In this document: positions 17,899 to 28,898 of the stretch, one piece after another
Position numbering within the stretch: position 1 is the stretch's first letter
How the letters are laid out: every line of letters begins with the position of its first letter
Origin: Gammaproteobacteria bacterium
GTDB lineage: Bacteria; Pseudomonadota; Gammaproteobacteria; JAJPIJ01
Direction: 5' to 3'
Assembly: GCA_022071965.1 (NCBI GenBank)
Contig: JAJVIQ010000016.1
Coordinates: 1 to 32,564 of the forward strand
DNA: 32,564 nucleotides
Made by a program: the position numbers and the translations under genes
Notes under the pieces: model-generated
The model's database searches: none
Seen by the model: the letters and a program-made list of their open reading frames with translations, nothing else
What the model was told of the DNA's origin: nothing

Positions 17899-19674
17899 AT
17901 GCCGCTCAACATCGAAGACTATGCCATGATCGGCAACACCCGCACCGCGGCGCTGATCGGCAACGACGGCTCGATCGACTGGCTGTGCCTGCCGCGCTTC
18001 GACTCCGGCGCATGCTTCGCGGCGCTGCTGGGCGAGCCGCGCCACGGGCGCTGGCGGCTGGCGCCGGCAGGCGGTATCAAGGCGGTGCGGCGCTCCTACC
18101 GCGACGCGACCATGGTGCTCGACACCGAGTTCGAGACCGCAAGCGGTGCGGTGCGGGTGACCGACTGCATGCCGTTGTCGGAGGACCGCTGCGACGTGCT
18201 GCGCGTGGTGCAGGGACTCGCCGGCCGCGTGGGCATGGAGATGGAGCTCGTGATCCGCTTCGACTACGGCTCGATCGTGCCCTGGGTGCGGCGTCTCGAC
18301 GGCGGCATCGTCGCCACGGCCGGTCCCGATTCACTCGAGCTGCGCACGCCGGTGGCGACGCGCGGCAGGGATTTCACCACCGTCGCCGGATTCACGGTGA
18401 CGCAGGGCGAGACGATTCCGTTCACGCTCTCGCACTTTCCCTCGCACCTGCCGCCGCCGTCGCCGATCGATCCGCCGGCGGCGATCGAGGCAACCGCGCG
18501 GCGCTGGCGCGAATGGTCGCGGCGCTGCGCCTACCGCGGCGAGTGGAGCGGCGAAGTGCTGCGATCGCTGATCACGCTCAAGGCGCTGACCTATGCTCCG
18601 ACCGGCGGCATCGTCGCGGCGCCGACCACCTCGCTGCCGGAGAATTTCGGCGGCGTCCGCAACTGGGACTATCGCTACTGCTGGCTGCGCGACGCGACCC
18701 TGACGCTCGACGTCCTGCTGACAGCCGGGTTTCAGGACGAGGCGGCGGCGTGGCGCGAGTGGCTGCTGCGCGCTGCGGCGGGCCGGCCCGAGGACCTGCA
18801 GATCCTCTACGGCATCGCCGGGGAGCGCCGCCTCGCGGAATCGGAAATCCCGTGGCTGCCGGGCTACCGGGGCGCGGCGCCGGTGCGCGTCGGCAACGCC
18901 GCGGCCGGGCAGATGCAGCTCGACGTCTACGGCGAGGTGATGGACATGCTCGACCTGGCGCGCGCCAGCGGGCTCGCGCCGGCGGCGCATGCGTGGCAGA
19001 TCCAGCTCAGGCTGATCGAGCATGTCGAGTCCGTGTGGGACAGGCCGGATCGCGGCATCTGGGAGATACGCGGCGAGCCGCGACACTTCACCCATTCCAA
19101 GGTCATGGCCTGGGTCGCGGTGGATCGCGCCGTGAAGGCGGTGGAGCGCTACGGCCTCGATGGCCCGGCCGATCGCTGGCGGCGGCTGCGCGACACGATC
19201 CACCGGCAGGTCTGCGAGCGGGGATTCGACGCGAAGCGCAACTCGTTCGTCCAGTACTACGGGGCGCAGGGGCTGGACGCGAGCCTGCTGCTGATCCCGC
19301 TGGCCGGCTTTCTCCCGCCGGAGGATCCGCGCGTGCGCGGTACGACCGAGGCGATCGAGCGCGAGCTGATGGTCGGAGGATTCGTCGCACGCTACGGGAC
19401 TTCCGGGATCGTCGACGGGCTGCCGCCGGGGGAGGGCGTGTTCCTGCCCTGCTCGTACTGGCTGGTTGACAACCTGGCGCTGCTCGGCCGGCGCGATGAC
19501 GCGCGCGCGCTGTTCGAGCGCCTGCTCGCGCTTGCCAACGACGTCGGACTGATTTCCGAAGAATACGATCCGCAGTCGAAGCGCCTGCTCGGCAACTTTC
19601 CGCAGGCCTTCACCCATCTGGCGCTGATCAATTCCGCGCGCAATCTGTCGCGCCGGGGCGGGCCGGGCGACTAA
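17899..19674 (+). CDS. GH15 family glycosidase (glucoamylase/trehalase-like)
   Basis: A 591-residue intracellular GH15 enzyme of the glucoamylase/trehalase type, hydrolysing alpha-glucosidic bonds with inversion. It opens with the clade-typical N terminus MPLNIEDYAMIGNTRTAALI followed by DGSIDWLCLPRFDSGACFAALLG. The beta-sandwich N domain runs to about residue 215. The (alpha/alpha)6 barrel contains RNWDYRYCWLRDATLTLD (from about 254), AAGQMQLDVYGE, and the probable catalytic base in LISEEYDP (Glu554/Glu555), then LLGNFPQAFTHLALINSA. Related proteins include mycobacterial GH15 trehalases, so trehalose is as likely a substrate as maltodextrin. ATG 17899 has GAGGA 11 bases upstream; ATG 17890 is too close to it. 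It faces a second GH15 gene tail to tail, with only 35 bases between stops. Confidence 0.93.
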   Translation: MPLNIEDYAMIGNTRTAALIGNDGSIDWLCLPRFDSGACFAALLGEPRHGRWRLAPAGGIKAVRRSYRDATMVLDTEFETASGAVRVTDCMPLSEDRCDVLRVVQGLAGRVGMEMELVIRFDYGSIVPWVRRLDGGIVATAGPDSLELRTPVATRGRDFTTVAGFTVTQGETIPFTLSHFPSHLPPPSPIDPPAAIEATARRWREWSRRCAYRGEWSGEVLRSLITLKALTYAPTGGIVAAPTTSLPENFGGVRNWDYRYCWLRDATLTLDVLLTAGFQDEAAAWREWLLRAAAGRPEDLQILYGIAGERRLAESEIPWLPGYRGAAPVRVGNAAAGQMQLDVYGEVMDMLDLARASGLAPAAHAWQIQLRLIEHVESVWDRPDRGIWEIRGEPRHFTHSKVMAWVAVDRAVKAVERYGLDGPADRWRRLRDTIHRQVCERGFDAKRNSFVQYYGAQGLDASLLLIPLAGFLPPEDPRVRGTTEAIERELMVGGFVARYGTSGIVDGLPPGEGVFLPCSYWLVDNLALLGRRDDARALFERLLALANDVGLISEEYDPQSKRLLGNFPQAFTHLALINSARNLSRRGGPGD

Positions 19675-19709
19675 ATAGCCGATCGCAGGAGCGGGCCGCC
19701 GGGGAGTCC

Positions 19710-22112
19710 CTATTCCACGATCACCCCGAAATCCGTTCCCTCCCAGCGCCCCGCTTCGTGCCAGAAGAAGGTGAATTTCACCGTTGCGCCGGGCTGCAGC
19801 CGATCGCTCGGCAGATCGACCACATGCACGCCCAGGCCGGTGTCCCGGGTCGTGGAGTCGTGCGCCGTGCGCCAGTTGTCGTCGCTCCAGTGGACGGTGG
19901 CCTCCGCCAGCGTCTCGATGCGCAGCACGCGGCCGGCCGCGAGCGAGCGGCGCTTGTGATTGAAGCGCCATATCGCGTGAGGCGACTCGGTCTGCTTCTG
20001 GATGTAGCGCTCGACCGTCTGCGGCGGCGTGTCGAACACGCGCCCTTCGCGCAGTGAACGGGCGAGCTTGACGTATTCGGCGTGCGCCCATACCAGCGGC
20101 ATCGCCGAGCCCGAGGGGCGGCCGAAGAACAACTCCCGGCGCGCGATGTCGGGCGCGTCCCAGACCTGCTCCGGCAGCATGCCGCCGTCGTTGGCGAACG
20201 TGATCATGGTCCGCGCGAGCCGGCGCGCGGCCTCCGGCCGGTCCGAGGCCAGCTCGTAGTGCGCCCGCTCGCCGGTGAGCAGCGGCCAGGCACGGCCGCA
20301 ACCGGTGCCGTCGAACGGCGCGCCGTCCTCGTGCTCGCCGTAGCCGTCGCCGTTGTAGCGATGCCAGGCCGGTCCGCCGGGTGTATCCACCTTGAGCAGC
20401 GCGTCGATCACCTTGACGGTGCTGACGATGCGCGGGTCGTCCGCCGCGCGCAGTCCGAAGCGCACCAGCGCCAGCGCATCCGGACTGACGACGTGTCCGG
20501 CCGGCGCCGTGCTCTTCTCGGGCGGGCGGTTCTTGATCGGAACGAAGCCCTGCGCGGGCGACGCCGCCGCGCACACTTCGGGCGGGGCGATGCGCACGTA
20601 GTAGCCGTCCACGCCGACCCGCCGTGCCAGATCGGTACCGGTCACGTAGGTCCAGTGCTCGATCTGGCCGTTCCAGATGTCGGCGGTCTCGCGCAGGTAG
20701 GATGCGATCGCGCACTCGCCGTCCGCATCCGCGAGCTGCGCGGCGGCGAGCAGCGCGGCGATCACCGCGGCGAGCGTGAACGGCGAGTAGCCCGCATCCT
20801 CCTCCCAGCGGTCCTGCTGCGTAACCGGCCCGTTGCGCGCGAGGAAGCCGGCCGCGCGCCGCACCATCGGCCACAGCCGCCGGAGATCGGCCTCGGAGAG
20901 CGCGCCCTCGCGTCGCGCGAGATCGGCGAGCAGGATCGGGAACGCCGCCTCGTCCATCTGGATGCCGTTCCAGTACGGCGTGCCGTCGAGCCACATGTTC
21001 TGCGGCCAGTGGCCGTCGGCCTCCTGGGTGGTCTGCAGATAATGCAGCACGCTCCGCACGTCGTCGTGCGCGCCGGCGGCGAGCAGGGCGCCGGCGGACT
21101 CGACCAGATCGCGCGGCCACACCAGATGGTAGCCACCCATGTCATCGTCGCCCTTGGCGAATCCCCAGGGAAAGGACAGGCTTGCGATCAGGCCGCCGGG
21201 AAGGCGCTTGGACTGGTGCGTACGCAGGACCATCATGCTGGTGCGGTAGGCATCGTATCCGGCGCCCTGATCCTCGGGGATGCGCAGGCAGAACTGCTGC
21301 CACTCCTGCCATTCACGCACGTAGGCGGCCCGTGCCGAGTCGAAGCCGTCGGCAAGGCTCGCCAGCGCGCGGTGGCCGGCTTCCGCTGCCGAGTTGCCGA
21401 AGCCGAGCGCCAGCACGAAGCCGCCGGCGCAGGCGTCGAGGTCGACTTCGCCGGTGAGCGCGACGTTGCCGTTCTCGGCGCGCGTGTATTCCCACCTCAT
21501 CAGCCGGTGCCGCGACAGGTCCTGCCAGCCGTCGCTCGCGCCGACGAATCCCGCGGAACGCTTGCGCCAGGGCCCGGAGCAGGCGATGGCGAGCGCGAGA
21601 CCCTCGCGCTGCGCGAACAGCATCGGTACGCCCTTGTAGTCGTCGAGCCAGGCGCTGTTGCCGCGGCCGCGGTTGCCGAGGTGCGGCGCGGCGAGCGCAT
21701 ACAGATGGTAATCCTCGAGCCCGCCCGCGAGCGGCACGAAGCGGGTCCGCTGCAGCACCGCGTCGCGCCGCGGATCGGCGAGGATATCCTTCTCGATGCG
21801 GTAGCGCCCGGCGTCGCAGGTGTTGACGAGCCGGAAGAGCGGAACGCCGTCGTAGGGGTAGCTCACGCGCGAGCGCGCATGCCGTTTCTCCTCGGAGAAG
21901 AAGTTGCGCCCGTCGGTCACGATCAGGCCGAGATCGCGGGTGCAGGGCATGTCGAGGCGCGGGTAATAGACTTCGTTGAGGATGCCGTGGCTCAGCGTGA
22001 ACCAGACGCGGCTGGCGCTGGAGAGCGAAGTGCCGACGCCCGCCTTGGCGCTGGAAGTCCAGCGCGGCTCCGTGCCCGGCCAACCCGGAGCGTAGACGGG
22101 TGCTGTCGTCAT
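19710..22112 (-). CDS. Glucan 1,4-alpha-glucosidase, GH15 (glucodextranase-like)
   Basis: An 800-residue GH15 glucoamylase that releases beta-glucose from the non-reducing ends of alpha-glucans. The N-terminal supersandwich domain (about 1-275) starts APGWPGTEPRWTSSAKAGVG and carries LSHGILNEVYYPRLD. The catalytic barrel (about 290-680) shows GGYHLVWPRDLVESAGALL near residue 324, CGRAWPLLTGERAHYEL with the probable general acid near 614, and MLPEQVWD with the probable base near 648. A C-terminal beta domain ends the protein. No signal peptide is seen, so it likely acts on internal glycogen or maltodextrin. ATG 22112 has GAGG just upstream on the minus strand. The frame stays open to 22313, but that part does not resemble the family. 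It differs in length and domain layout from the convergent GH15 gene, so the two are not a recent duplication. Confidence 0.93.
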   Translation of the reverse strand: MTTAPVYAPGWPGTEPRWTSSAKAGVGTSLSSASRVWFTLSHGILNEVYYPRLDMPCTRDLGLIVTDGRNFFSEEKRHARSRVSYPYDGVPLFRLVNTCDAGRYRIEKDILADPRRDAVLQRTRFVPLAGGLEDYHLYALAAPHLGNRGRGNSAWLDDYKGVPMLFAQREGLALAIACSGPWRKRSAGFVGASDGWQDLSRHRLMRWEYTRAENGNVALTGEVDLDACAGGFVLALGFGNSAAEAGHRALASLADGFDSARAAYVREWQEWQQFCLRIPEDQGAGYDAYRTSMMVLRTHQSKRLPGGLIASLSFPWGFAKGDDDMGGYHLVWPRDLVESAGALLAAGAHDDVRSVLHYLQTTQEADGHWPQNMWLDGTPYWNGIQMDEAAFPILLADLARREGALSEADLRRLWPMVRRAAGFLARNGPVTQQDRWEEDAGYSPFTLAAVIAALLAAAQLADADGECAIASYLRETADIWNGQIEHWTYVTGTDLARRVGVDGYYVRIAPPEVCAAASPAQGFVPIKNRPPEKSTAPAGHVVSPDALALVRFGLRAADDPRIVSTVKVIDALLKVDTPGGPAWHRYNGDGYGEHEDGAPFDGTGCGRAWPLLTGERAHYELASDRPEAARRLARTMITFANDGGMLPEQVWDAPDIARRELFFGRPSGSAMPLVWAHAEYVKLARSLREGRVFDTPPQTVERYIQKQTESPHAIWRFNHKRRSLAAGRVLRIETLAEATVHWSDDNWRTAHDSTTRDTGLGVHVVDLPSDRLQPGATVKFTFFWHEAGRWEGTDFGVIVE

Positions 22113-22607
22113 GGCTGCCTCGGGACCCCGTTTCGCGCCGTCCGGCAGGCCGCCGTACGGCTTCGGGCGGGCGTCCCCGTCCAGCGCGCAATCTCCCGGT
22201 ACAACGACCGCGCCCGCTCTCCCGCAACGCCCCTCAGCCCCGGACCGCGGTGCTTCGCGATCGATGCCGGGTGGCGCCTGCCGTCCCGGATCGCGTGACT
22301 GTCCATCCTGCAATCTTTCATTCTCCGATATTATCCCGCCGTCTGAGCGCGAGGGGTTTACGGATCTCCGATGGAGGACTCCAACACGCCGTTGAAATTC
22401 GGGGTGAACAATCAGCCCATGGCTTTGTCACAATGAGGATTCATCCACCGTCGCGCGCCAGGAAAGCCAGGTCCATGCTTCGAGACGGGCCAGCGGCCTG
22501 CTGCCGGCGGACGTGGCGATCGAGCGCATCGCGGGACCTGCCCGATCGTTGCCTGCCGTCGCCGCGGACAACGCAGCGCCCATTGCACCCGGCCTGAAGG
22601 AGACGCG
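22113..22607. other. Divergent intergenic region between GH15 and tal
   Basis: About 495 bases separating the minus-strand glucosidase and plus-strand tal. No gene is recognisable. An AT-rich island with GATATTATCC (about 22328-22337) contains -10-like hexamers on both strands, but no matching -35 sequence was found. The promoters of both genes are expected here. The part next to tal (22440-22600) is GC-rich and has an open but unconvincing frame that ends on the tal start codon. Confidence 0.55.
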
Positions 22608-23693
22608 ATGAAACCCACCCGCACACTGCACGATCTCGGCCAGAGCCTGTGGCTCGACAATATCACGCGTGATCTGCTGGAGAGCGGCACGCTGAAGCGC
22701 TATGTCGACGAGCTGTCGGTGACGGGGCTCACCTCGAATCCCACGATATTCGATCGTGCGATCAGGAACAGCCGGATCTACGACGAGGAGATCGCGCGCA
22801 AGGCGGCTTCCGCCCGGTCGCACGAGGACCTGTTCTTCGAACTCGCGCTGACGGACCTGACGCGCGCCGCCGACCTGTTCCAGCCTGCCTTCGCCCGCAC
22901 CGACGGGGTGGACGGCTTCGTGTCGCTCGAAGTCTCGCCGCTGCTCGCCCACGACACCGGCAGCACGCTCGCGGCCGCGCGCAGGCTGTATCAGCGCGGC
23001 GGGAGGCCCAATCTCTTCATCAAGATCCCCGGCAACGCGGAAGGATTGCCGGCCATCGAGGCGGCGATCTTCGCCGGCGTTCCGATCAACGTCACGCTGC
23101 TCTTCTCGCGCGAGCAGTACCTCGCGGCGGCGGATGCGTATCTGCGCGGCGTCGAGCGGCGCATCGCGGCGGGGCTGAATCCGGCCGTCGCCTCGGTCGC
23201 CTCGATCTTCATCAGCCGCTGGGATGTGGCGGTTGCCGGCAAGGTCCCCGCGGAGCTCACCAACCGGCTCGGCATCGCGGTTGGCCAGCGCACCTACAAG
23301 GCATATCGCGAGCTGCTCGATTCCGCCCGCTTCCAGCGCATCGCCAATGCCGGCGGCCGGGCGCAGCGGCTGCTCTGGGCCAGCACCGGCACCAAGGATC
23401 CCGAGGCGTCCGACATACTCTATGTCAAGGCATTCGTCTCACCCTTCACGATCAACACCATGCCGGAAGGCACGTTACGGGCCTTCGCCGACCACGGTGA
23501 GGTGGGCGAACCGCTCGCTGCGGACGGGGGCGACTGCGAGAGTGTCCTCGACTGCTTCGCCAGGGCGGGTGTCGACATCGATGCGCTGGCGGCGCGGCTG
23601 CAGGAGGAGGGCGCGGCATCCTTCGTGAAGTCCTGGAACGAGCTGATGGCCCGCATCGATTCCAGGAGCGTTGCCCTTCGCAAGGCGGGCTGA
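22608..23693 (+). CDS. tal: Transaldolase
   Basis: Transfers a dihydroxyacetone unit between sedoheptulose 7-phosphate and glyceraldehyde 3-phosphate in the non-oxidative pentose phosphate pathway. The 361-residue product belongs to the longer transaldolase group seen in actinobacteria, cyanobacteria and some proteobacteria. It has the opening [18 protein letters not shown], the signature [15 protein letters not shown] and the Schiff-base lysine Lys139 in [15 protein letters not shown] precedes ATG 22608 by 6 bases. pgi follows after 35 bases, so the two probably form one transcript. Confidence 0.96.
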   Translation: MKPTRTLHDLGQSLWLDNITRDLLESGTLKRYVDELSVTGLTSNPTIFDRAIRNSRIYDEEIARKAASARSHEDLFFELALTDLTRAADLFQPAFARTDGVDGFVSLEVSPLLAHDTGSTLAAARRLYQRGGRPNLFIKIPGNAEGLPAIEAAIFAGVPINVTLLFSREQYLAAADAYLRGVERRIAAGLNPAVASVASIFISRWDVAVAGKVPAELTNRLGIAVGQRTYKAYRELLDSARFQRIANAGGRAQRLLWASTGTKDPEASDILYVKAFVSPFTINTMPEGTLRAFADHGEVGEPLAADGGDCESVLDCFARAGVDIDALAARLQEEGAASFVKSWNELMARIDSRSVALRKAG

Positions 23694-23728
23694 CGCCAGA
23701 GTCCAGGATCCGAGGGGGGGGAACATCG

Positions 23729-25366
23729 ATGAGCGTACCGGCCTTGCGCCTGCGCCCGGCGTGGGCGTTGCTGAAGCAGCATCATCGGAAGATGAGGCGT
23801 GTCCACCTTCGGCAGCTCTTCGCAAAGGATCGCGACCGTGGCGAGAGATTCGTCGTCGAGGACGCGGGTATCTATTTCGATTATTCCAAGAACCGGATCA
23901 ACGGGGAGACCCTGCAACTGCTGATCCAGCTCGCCCGGGAGTCCGGGCTGCGGGAACGCATCGATGCCATGTTCCGGGGCGACAAGATCAACACCTCGGA
24001 AAAGCGTTCGGTCCTGCATGTCGCCCTGCGCGCGCCGCGCGACGCCACCATCCTGCATGACGGCCGGAATGTGGTGCCGGAAGTCCATGCTGTTCTGGAC
24101 AGGATGGCCGACTTCGCCAATCGCCTGCGCAGCGGCGACTGGAAGGGCCATACCGGCAGGCGTATCCGCAACGTGATCAATATCGGCATCGGCGGATCTG
24201 ATCTCGGACCGGTCATGGCCTACGAGGCGCTGAGGCACTACAGCGAGCGGAGCATGACCTTCCGTTTCGTCTCCAATGTCGACGGCACGGACTTCGCCGA
24301 GGCGGTGCGCGATCTCGATCCCGGGGAGACGCTGTTCATCGTCTCCTCCAAGACCTTCACGACGCTCGAGACCATGACCAACGCGGCAACCGCGCGGGAC
24401 TGGCTGCTGGCGGGCCTCGAAGGCGATGCGACCGCCATTGCGAAGCACTTCGTCGCCGTCTCGACCAATGCCGGGGAGGTGGCCAAGTTCGGCATCGACA
24501 CGGCCAACATGTTCGGTTTCTGGGATTGGGTCGGCGGCCGCTATTCCATGGATTCGGCCATCGGCCTCTCCACCATGCTCGCCATCGGGCCGGACGATTT
24601 CCGCGCCATGCTGGAGGGCTTCCATCAGATGGACGAGCATTTCCGCACCGCGCCGTTCGAGCGCAATCTGCCGGTGCTGATGGGCCTGCTCTCGGTCTGG
24701 TACAACAATTTCTTCGGCGCCCAGACGGTCGCCGTGCTGCCCTACGAGCAGTACCTCAAACGCTTCCCGGCCTACCTCCAGCAGCTCACCATGGAGAGCA
24801 ACGGCAAGCAGGTGACCGCCGACGGGCGCGCCGTCGGATACGACACCGGACCCATCTACTGGGGCGAGCCGGGGACCAACGGCCAGCATTCCTTCTACCA
24901 GCTGATCCATCAGGGGACGCGGCTCATCCCGTGCGATTTCATCGCCTTTGCGCGGACCGCGAACCCGTTGGGCAGGCACCAGGACATGCTGCTGGCCAAC
25001 GTCTTCGCCCAGACCGAGGCGCTCGCCTTTGGCAAGACGGCCAGGCAGGTGAAGGCGGAAGGCACACCCGACTGGCTCGTCCCGCACCGGCGGTTCGAGG
25101 GCAATCGGCCGACGAACACCATCCTGCTGGAGGCGTTGACGCCCGCGGCACTCGGCAAGCTCGTGGCGCTCTACGAGCACAGCGTCTTCACCCAGGGCAC
25201 GATCTGGCAGATCGACTCCTTCGATCAATGGGGGGTGGAACTGGGCAAGGCGCTGGCCCGGCGCATCATCCCCGAGCTCGAGAGCACGGCGGACCCCGAG
25301 CTCGGGCACGACAGCTCGACCAACGCGCTGATCCGGCGCTGCCGCAAGCTCAAGGGATCGGGCTGA
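23729..25366 (+). CDS. pgi: Glucose-6-phosphate isomerase
   Basis: Interconverts glucose 6-phosphate and fructose 6-phosphate, joining glucose breakdown to the pentose phosphate genes around it. It has 545 residues (E. coli 549). Sugar-phosphate motifs are [18 protein letters not shown] and [10 protein letters not shown]. The Pgi signature [16 protein letters not shown], the segment [10 protein letters not shown] and the C-terminal active-site region INSFDQWG-like ([13 protein letters not shown]) are all present. The start ATG 23729 lies after a purine-rich GAGGGGGGGGAAC stretch. Confidence 0.97.
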   Translation: MSVPALRLRPAWALLKQHHRKMRRVHLRQLFAKDRDRGERFVVEDAGIYFDYSKNRINGETLQLLIQLARESGLRERIDAMFRGDKINTSEKRSVLHVALRAPRDATILHDGRNVVPEVHAVLDRMADFANRLRSGDWKGHTGRRIRNVINIGIGGSDLGPVMAYEALRHYSERSMTFRFVSNVDGTDFAEAVRDLDPGETLFIVSSKTFTTLETMTNAATARDWLLAGLEGDATAIAKHFVAVSTNAGEVAKFGIDTANMFGFWDWVGGRYSMDSAIGLSTMLAIGPDDFRAMLEGFHQMDEHFRTAPFERNLPVLMGLLSVWYNNFFGAQTVAVLPYEQYLKRFPAYLQQLTMESNGKQVTADGRAVGYDTGPIYWGEPGTNGQHSFYQLIHQGTRLIPCDFIAFARTANPLGRHQDMLLANVFAQTEALAFGKTARQVKAEGTPDWLVPHRRFEGNRPTNTILLEALTPAALGKLVALYEHSVFTQGTIWQIDSFDQWGVELGKALARRIIPELESTADPELGHDSSTNALIRRCRKLKGSG

Positions 25367-25809
25367 TACCTCGCGGATTCGAACGCCCGCCCGATGTGCC
25401 GCCCTGCGATCACCGCGGTTCCCTGCGTCGAACCGATGGCAGGCGGATCGGCCGAGGCGCCTTCCGGAGACCGCGGCAGCGCGAGGCCGCCGCGTCTTCG
25501 TGATCGAGCGCATGGCGCCGGCGGATCGGGCGCGGCGCGACAGGCCCGGTGGCGACGATGAGGTCCGTGGCCGCGAACTCGGACCGCGCCCGGAGGTCCA
25601 ATCGGTGCGCGGGAGGAGATCTGCGGCGATCCCGATCCGTGAGAGATCGAAGGGCTCGATCCCGATGAGAATTGCGAGGTCGTCTTGGCGCCGGCGCGGG
25701 CGGACGACCATGACCGCGTCGACGGCGTCGATCTCGGCCGCGCCGAGGTCGCTCGCCACCTCGCGGTTTCCTTGACCATTTCGATTAGGCTTCCAAGGAG
25801 TGCCGACGC
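25367..25809 (+). other. Intergenic region between pgi and gnd
   Basis: A 443-base gap in an otherwise tight cluster. Open frames occur on both strands but are Arg/Pro/Ala-rich and match nothing I recognise. CCAAGGAG (25793-25800) is the gnd ribosome site. TTGACC at about 25771 could be a -35 box, but there is no proper -10 at the right distance. The gap may hold a promoter for the gnd-rpe operon or the remains of a lost gene. Confidence 0.5.
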
Positions 25810-26829
25810 ATGCAGTTGGGAATGATCGGCCTTGGCCGCATGGGTGCGAACATGGTGCGCCGCCTCCTGAAGGGTGGCCATCAATGCATCGTGTTCGACA
25901 GGTCGCCGAACGCGGTGGCGGACCTGGTGAAGGAGAGGGCGATCGGCACGGCTTCCCCGGCCGAGTTCGCCAGGACCCTGACGGCGCCGCGTTCGATCTG
26001 GCTGATGGTGCCGGTCGGCGCGGTCGACGCGGCCATCGCCGATCTGCTGCCGCACCTCGAGCCTGGCGACATCCTGGTCGACGGCGGCAATTCCTGCTAT
26101 GTCGACGATATCCGCCGCGCCAGGGAACTTGCGCCCAGGGGCATCCGCTACGTCGACGTCGGCACCAGCGGCGGCGTCTGGGGCCTCGAGCGCGGCTACT
26201 GCATGATGATCGGCGGCGAGGCCGGCGCCGTGAGGCATCTCGACCCGATCTTCGCCACCCTGGCCCCGGGTCGCGGCGACATCCCGCGCACGCCCGGGCG
26301 GGAGAAAGAGGGCGGAACCTCTGAGCTGGGCTACCTGCATTGCGGGCCCAGCGGTGGCGGCCACTTCGTGAAGATGGTGCACAACGGCATCGAATACGGG
26401 GTGATGGCGGCCTATGCCGAGGGGATGGCCGTCCTGAAGGCGGCCAACGTGGGAAAGAAGGTGGGCGACGTCGATGCCGAGACCACGCCGCTGCGCGATC
26501 CCGAGCACTACCGCTACGATTTCGATCTGCCGGACATCGCCGAGGTCTGGCGGCGCGGCAGCGTGATCGCCTCCTGGCTGCTCGATCTCTCCGCCACCGC
26601 CCTGCTGCAGGACCCGGCCCTGTCGGGATTCGCCGGGCGTGTGTCCGACTCCGGCGAAGGCCGCTGGACGATCAAGGCCGCCGTCGATGAGGGCGTGCCG
26701 GTCCATGTCCTGTCCTCGGCCCTCTATGAGAGGTTCAGCTCGCGCGGCGAGGCGGACTTCGCCGACAAGCTGCTCTCGGCCATGCGCTACCAGTTCGGCG
26801 GTCACCTCGAGAGGTCGGCCGGCCAATGA
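25810..26829 (+). CDS. gnd: 6-phosphogluconate dehydrogenase, short (decarboxylating) type
   Basis: Oxidatively decarboxylates 6-phosphogluconate to ribulose 5-phosphate. With 339 residues it is the short GndA/YqeC type, not the about 470-residue E. coli Gnd. The Rossmann motif is [13 protein letters not shown] (7-19). The second strand ends in VFDRSPNAV: Asp30 replaces the Asn-Arg-Thr of NADP enzymes, so NAD+ is a likely cofactor. Substrate motifs are [34 protein letters not shown] and [21 protein letters not shown], including the catalytic lysine. AAGGAG lies 10 bases before the ATG. Its TGA overlaps the tkt start (ATGA), indicating translational coupling. Confidence 0.95.
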   Translation: MQLGMIGLGRMGANMVRRLLKGGHQCIVFDRSPNAVADLVKERAIGTASPAEFARTLTAPRSIWLMVPVGAVDAAIADLLPHLEPGDILVDGGNSCYVDDIRRARELAPRGIRYVDVGTSGGVWGLERGYCMMIGGEAGAVRHLDPIFATLAPGRGDIPRTPGREKEGGTSELGYLHCGPSGGGHFVKMVHNGIEYGVMAAYAEGMAVLKAANVGKKVGDVDAETTPLRDPEHYRYDFDLPDIAEVWRRGSVIASWLLDLSATALLQDPALSGFAGRVSDSGEGRWTIKAAVDEGVPVHVLSSALYERFSSRGEADFADKLLSAMRYQFGGHLERSAGQ

Positions 26830-28883
26830 ACAGCGAAGAGCGCGATCAACTGGCGATCAATACGATCCGCACTCTGTCCATCGATGCGGTCCAGCAGGCG
26901 CAGTCGGGCCATCCCGGCACGCCGATGGCGCTGGCGCCGCTGGTCTACACGATCTGGAACCGGGTCATGCGCTTCGACCCGAAGGACCCGATCTGGCCCA
27001 ATCGCGACCGCTTCGTCCTGTCGAACGGGCATGCCTCGATGCTGCTGTGGTCCGTTCTGCACCTGACCGGGACTGTCGCGGTGGACGCCGAATATCGGCG
27101 CCTGCGCACGCCGTCGATCAGCCTCGACGACATCCGCCGTTTCCGCCAGCTCGGCAGCAGGGCGCCGGGACACCCGGAATACCACTGGGTGTCCGGGGTC
27201 GAGGTGACCACCGGGCCGCTGGGCCAGGGCATCGCGACCAGCGTCGGCATGGCGATCGCGCGCAAGTGGCTGGCCAACCGCTACAACCGGCCCGGGATCG
27301 AGCTCTTCGACTACGACATCTACACCGTCTGCGGCGATGGCTGCCTGATGGAAGGCGTGGGATCGGAGGCGGCTTCGCTCGCCGGCCATCTCGGGCTCGA
27401 CAACCTGTGCTGGGTCTACGACAACAACCACATCACCATCGAGGGCAGGACCGACATCACCTTCACCGAGGATGTTGCGGCGCGCTTCCTCGCCTATCGC
27501 TGGAACGTGCTGCGGGTGGGTGACGCCAACGACCTGGAGCGGATCGCAGACGCGCTCGCCATCTTCCGCAGGACCCGGGGCCGGCCGACCCTGATCGTCC
27601 TGGACAGCCATATCGGTTATGGCTCGCCGCACAAGATCGATACGGCCGCCACCCACGGCGGGCCCCTGGGCGAGGAAGAGGTCAGGCTCACCAAACGCGC
27701 CTATGGCTGGCCGGAAGACGCCCGGTTCCTGGTGCCGGACGGGGTGCGCGAGCAGTTCGGCGCCGGGATCGGCAGGCGTGGTGCCGAGGCGCGGGCCCGC
27801 TGGGAGGCGCTCTTCGCCGAGTACCGCAAGCAATTCCCCGGGCTTGCCACGGAGATCGACCAGATGCAGCGGCGCGAGCTGCCGGCAGGATGGGATCGTG
27901 ACCTGCCGAGCTTCGCCGCGGATCCCAAGGGCATCGCCGGGCGCGACGCCTCGGGTGAGGTGCTGAACGTGCTGGCCCGGAACATCCCCTGGTTCCTGGG
28001 CGGCGCGGCGGATCTCGGTCCCTCCACCAAGACCACGCTCCGGTTCACGGGCGCCGGCGACTTCGAGGCGGGAAGTCCTGGCGGCCGCAATCTCCACTTC
28101 GGGATCCGTGAGCATGCGATGGCGGCCGTCGTCAACGGCCTGTCGCTCTCCAAGCTCCGGGCATTCGGCGCGACCTTCCTGATCTTCAGCGACTATGCCC
28201 GGCCGGCCATTCGGCTCTCGGCGCTCATGGAGCTGCCGACGATCATGGTCTTCACGCATGACGCCATGGGCGACGGCGAGGATGGGCCGACTCATCAGCC
28301 GGTCGAGCAGCTCGTCTCGCTGCGCGCCATACCGGGGCTGGTGGTGTTGCGGCCCGGCGACGCGAACGAGGTCGTCGAGGCCTATCGCTACGTCCTGCGG
28401 CTGCGGCACCAGCCGGCAGTGATCGCACTCTCACGCCAGCCGCTGCCGACCTACGATCGGCGCAAGTACGCCTCGGCCGCCGGCGTCGCGCGCGGCGCCT
28501 ATGTCATGGCTGATGCCTCGGGCGGCGCACCGGAGATCATTCTCATCGCCTCGGGCAGCGAGGTCTCCCTGGCCGTCGACGCCCATGAGGCCCTGGCATC
28601 CCGCGGTATTCGCTCGCGGGTCGTGTCCATGCCTTCGTGGGACATCTTCGAGCATCAGCCGCAATCCTATCGCGACGCCGTGCTGCCGCCCGCGGTGAAG
28701 GCGCGTGTCGCCGTGGAGCAGGGTTCGGTGCTGGGCTGGGAGCGCTATGTCGGCGCCGAAGGCCGTGTCATCGGCATGAAGACCTTCGGCGCCTCGGCGC
28801 CGCTCCAGGCGTTGCAGCGCAAGTTCGGCTTCGAGCCCGAGCAGGTCGCCGCCGCCGCCCTGGAGCTGCTTGGACGCCGGTGA
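26826..28883 (+). CDS. tkt: Transketolase
   Basis: Thiamine-diphosphate enzyme that moves two-carbon units between sugar phosphates. It has 685 residues (family about 660-690). The TPP-binding motif reads [24 protein letters not shown] and ends at the NN of [10 protein letters not shown]. Active-site histidines appear in [18 protein letters not shown] and [10 protein letters not shown], and the pyrimidine domain has [18 protein letters not shown] and [21 protein letters not shown]. The start overlaps the gnd stop by four bases, and zwf begins 15 bases after its stop, so it sits in the middle of an operon. Confidence 0.97.
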   Translation: MNSEERDQLAINTIRTLSIDAVQQAQSGHPGTPMALAPLVYTIWNRVMRFDPKDPIWPNRDRFVLSNGHASMLLWSVLHLTGTVAVDAEYRRLRTPSISLDDIRRFRQLGSRAPGHPEYHWVSGVEVTTGPLGQGIATSVGMAIARKWLANRYNRPGIELFDYDIYTVCGDGCLMEGVGSEAASLAGHLGLDNLCWVYDNNHITIEGRTDITFTEDVAARFLAYRWNVLRVGDANDLERIADALAIFRRTRGRPTLIVLDSHIGYGSPHKIDTAATHGGPLGEEEVRLTKRAYGWPEDARFLVPDGVREQFGAGIGRRGAEARARWEALFAEYRKQFPGLATEIDQMQRRELPAGWDRDLPSFAADPKGIAGRDASGEVLNVLARNIPWFLGGAADLGPSTKTTLRFTGAGDFEAGSPGGRNLHFGIREHAMAAVVNGLSLSKLRAFGATFLIFSDYARPAIRLSALMELPTIMVFTHDAMGDGEDGPTHQPVEQLVSLRAIPGLVVLRPGDANEVVEAYRYVLRLRHQPAVIALSRQPLPTYDRRKYASAAGVARGAYVMADASGGAPEIILIASGSEVSLAVDAHEALASRGIRSRVVSMPSWDIFEHQPQSYRDAVLPPAVKARVAVEQGSVLGWERYVGAEGRVIGMKTFGASAPLQALQRKFGFEPEQVAAAALELLGRR

Positions 28884-28898
28884 GGAGGGGGCATCGCG

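Noticed and set aside
22113-22313. N-terminal extension of the minus-strand GH15 enzyme
   Set aside because: The translation is Arg/Pro/Gly-rich without family similarity, while ATG 22112 gives the usual GH15 N terminus with a ribosome site.
25410-25775. Open frames on both strands between pgi and gnd
   Set aside because: No domain, poor composition and no ribosome site; treated as intergenic, though a gene remnant cannot be excluded.
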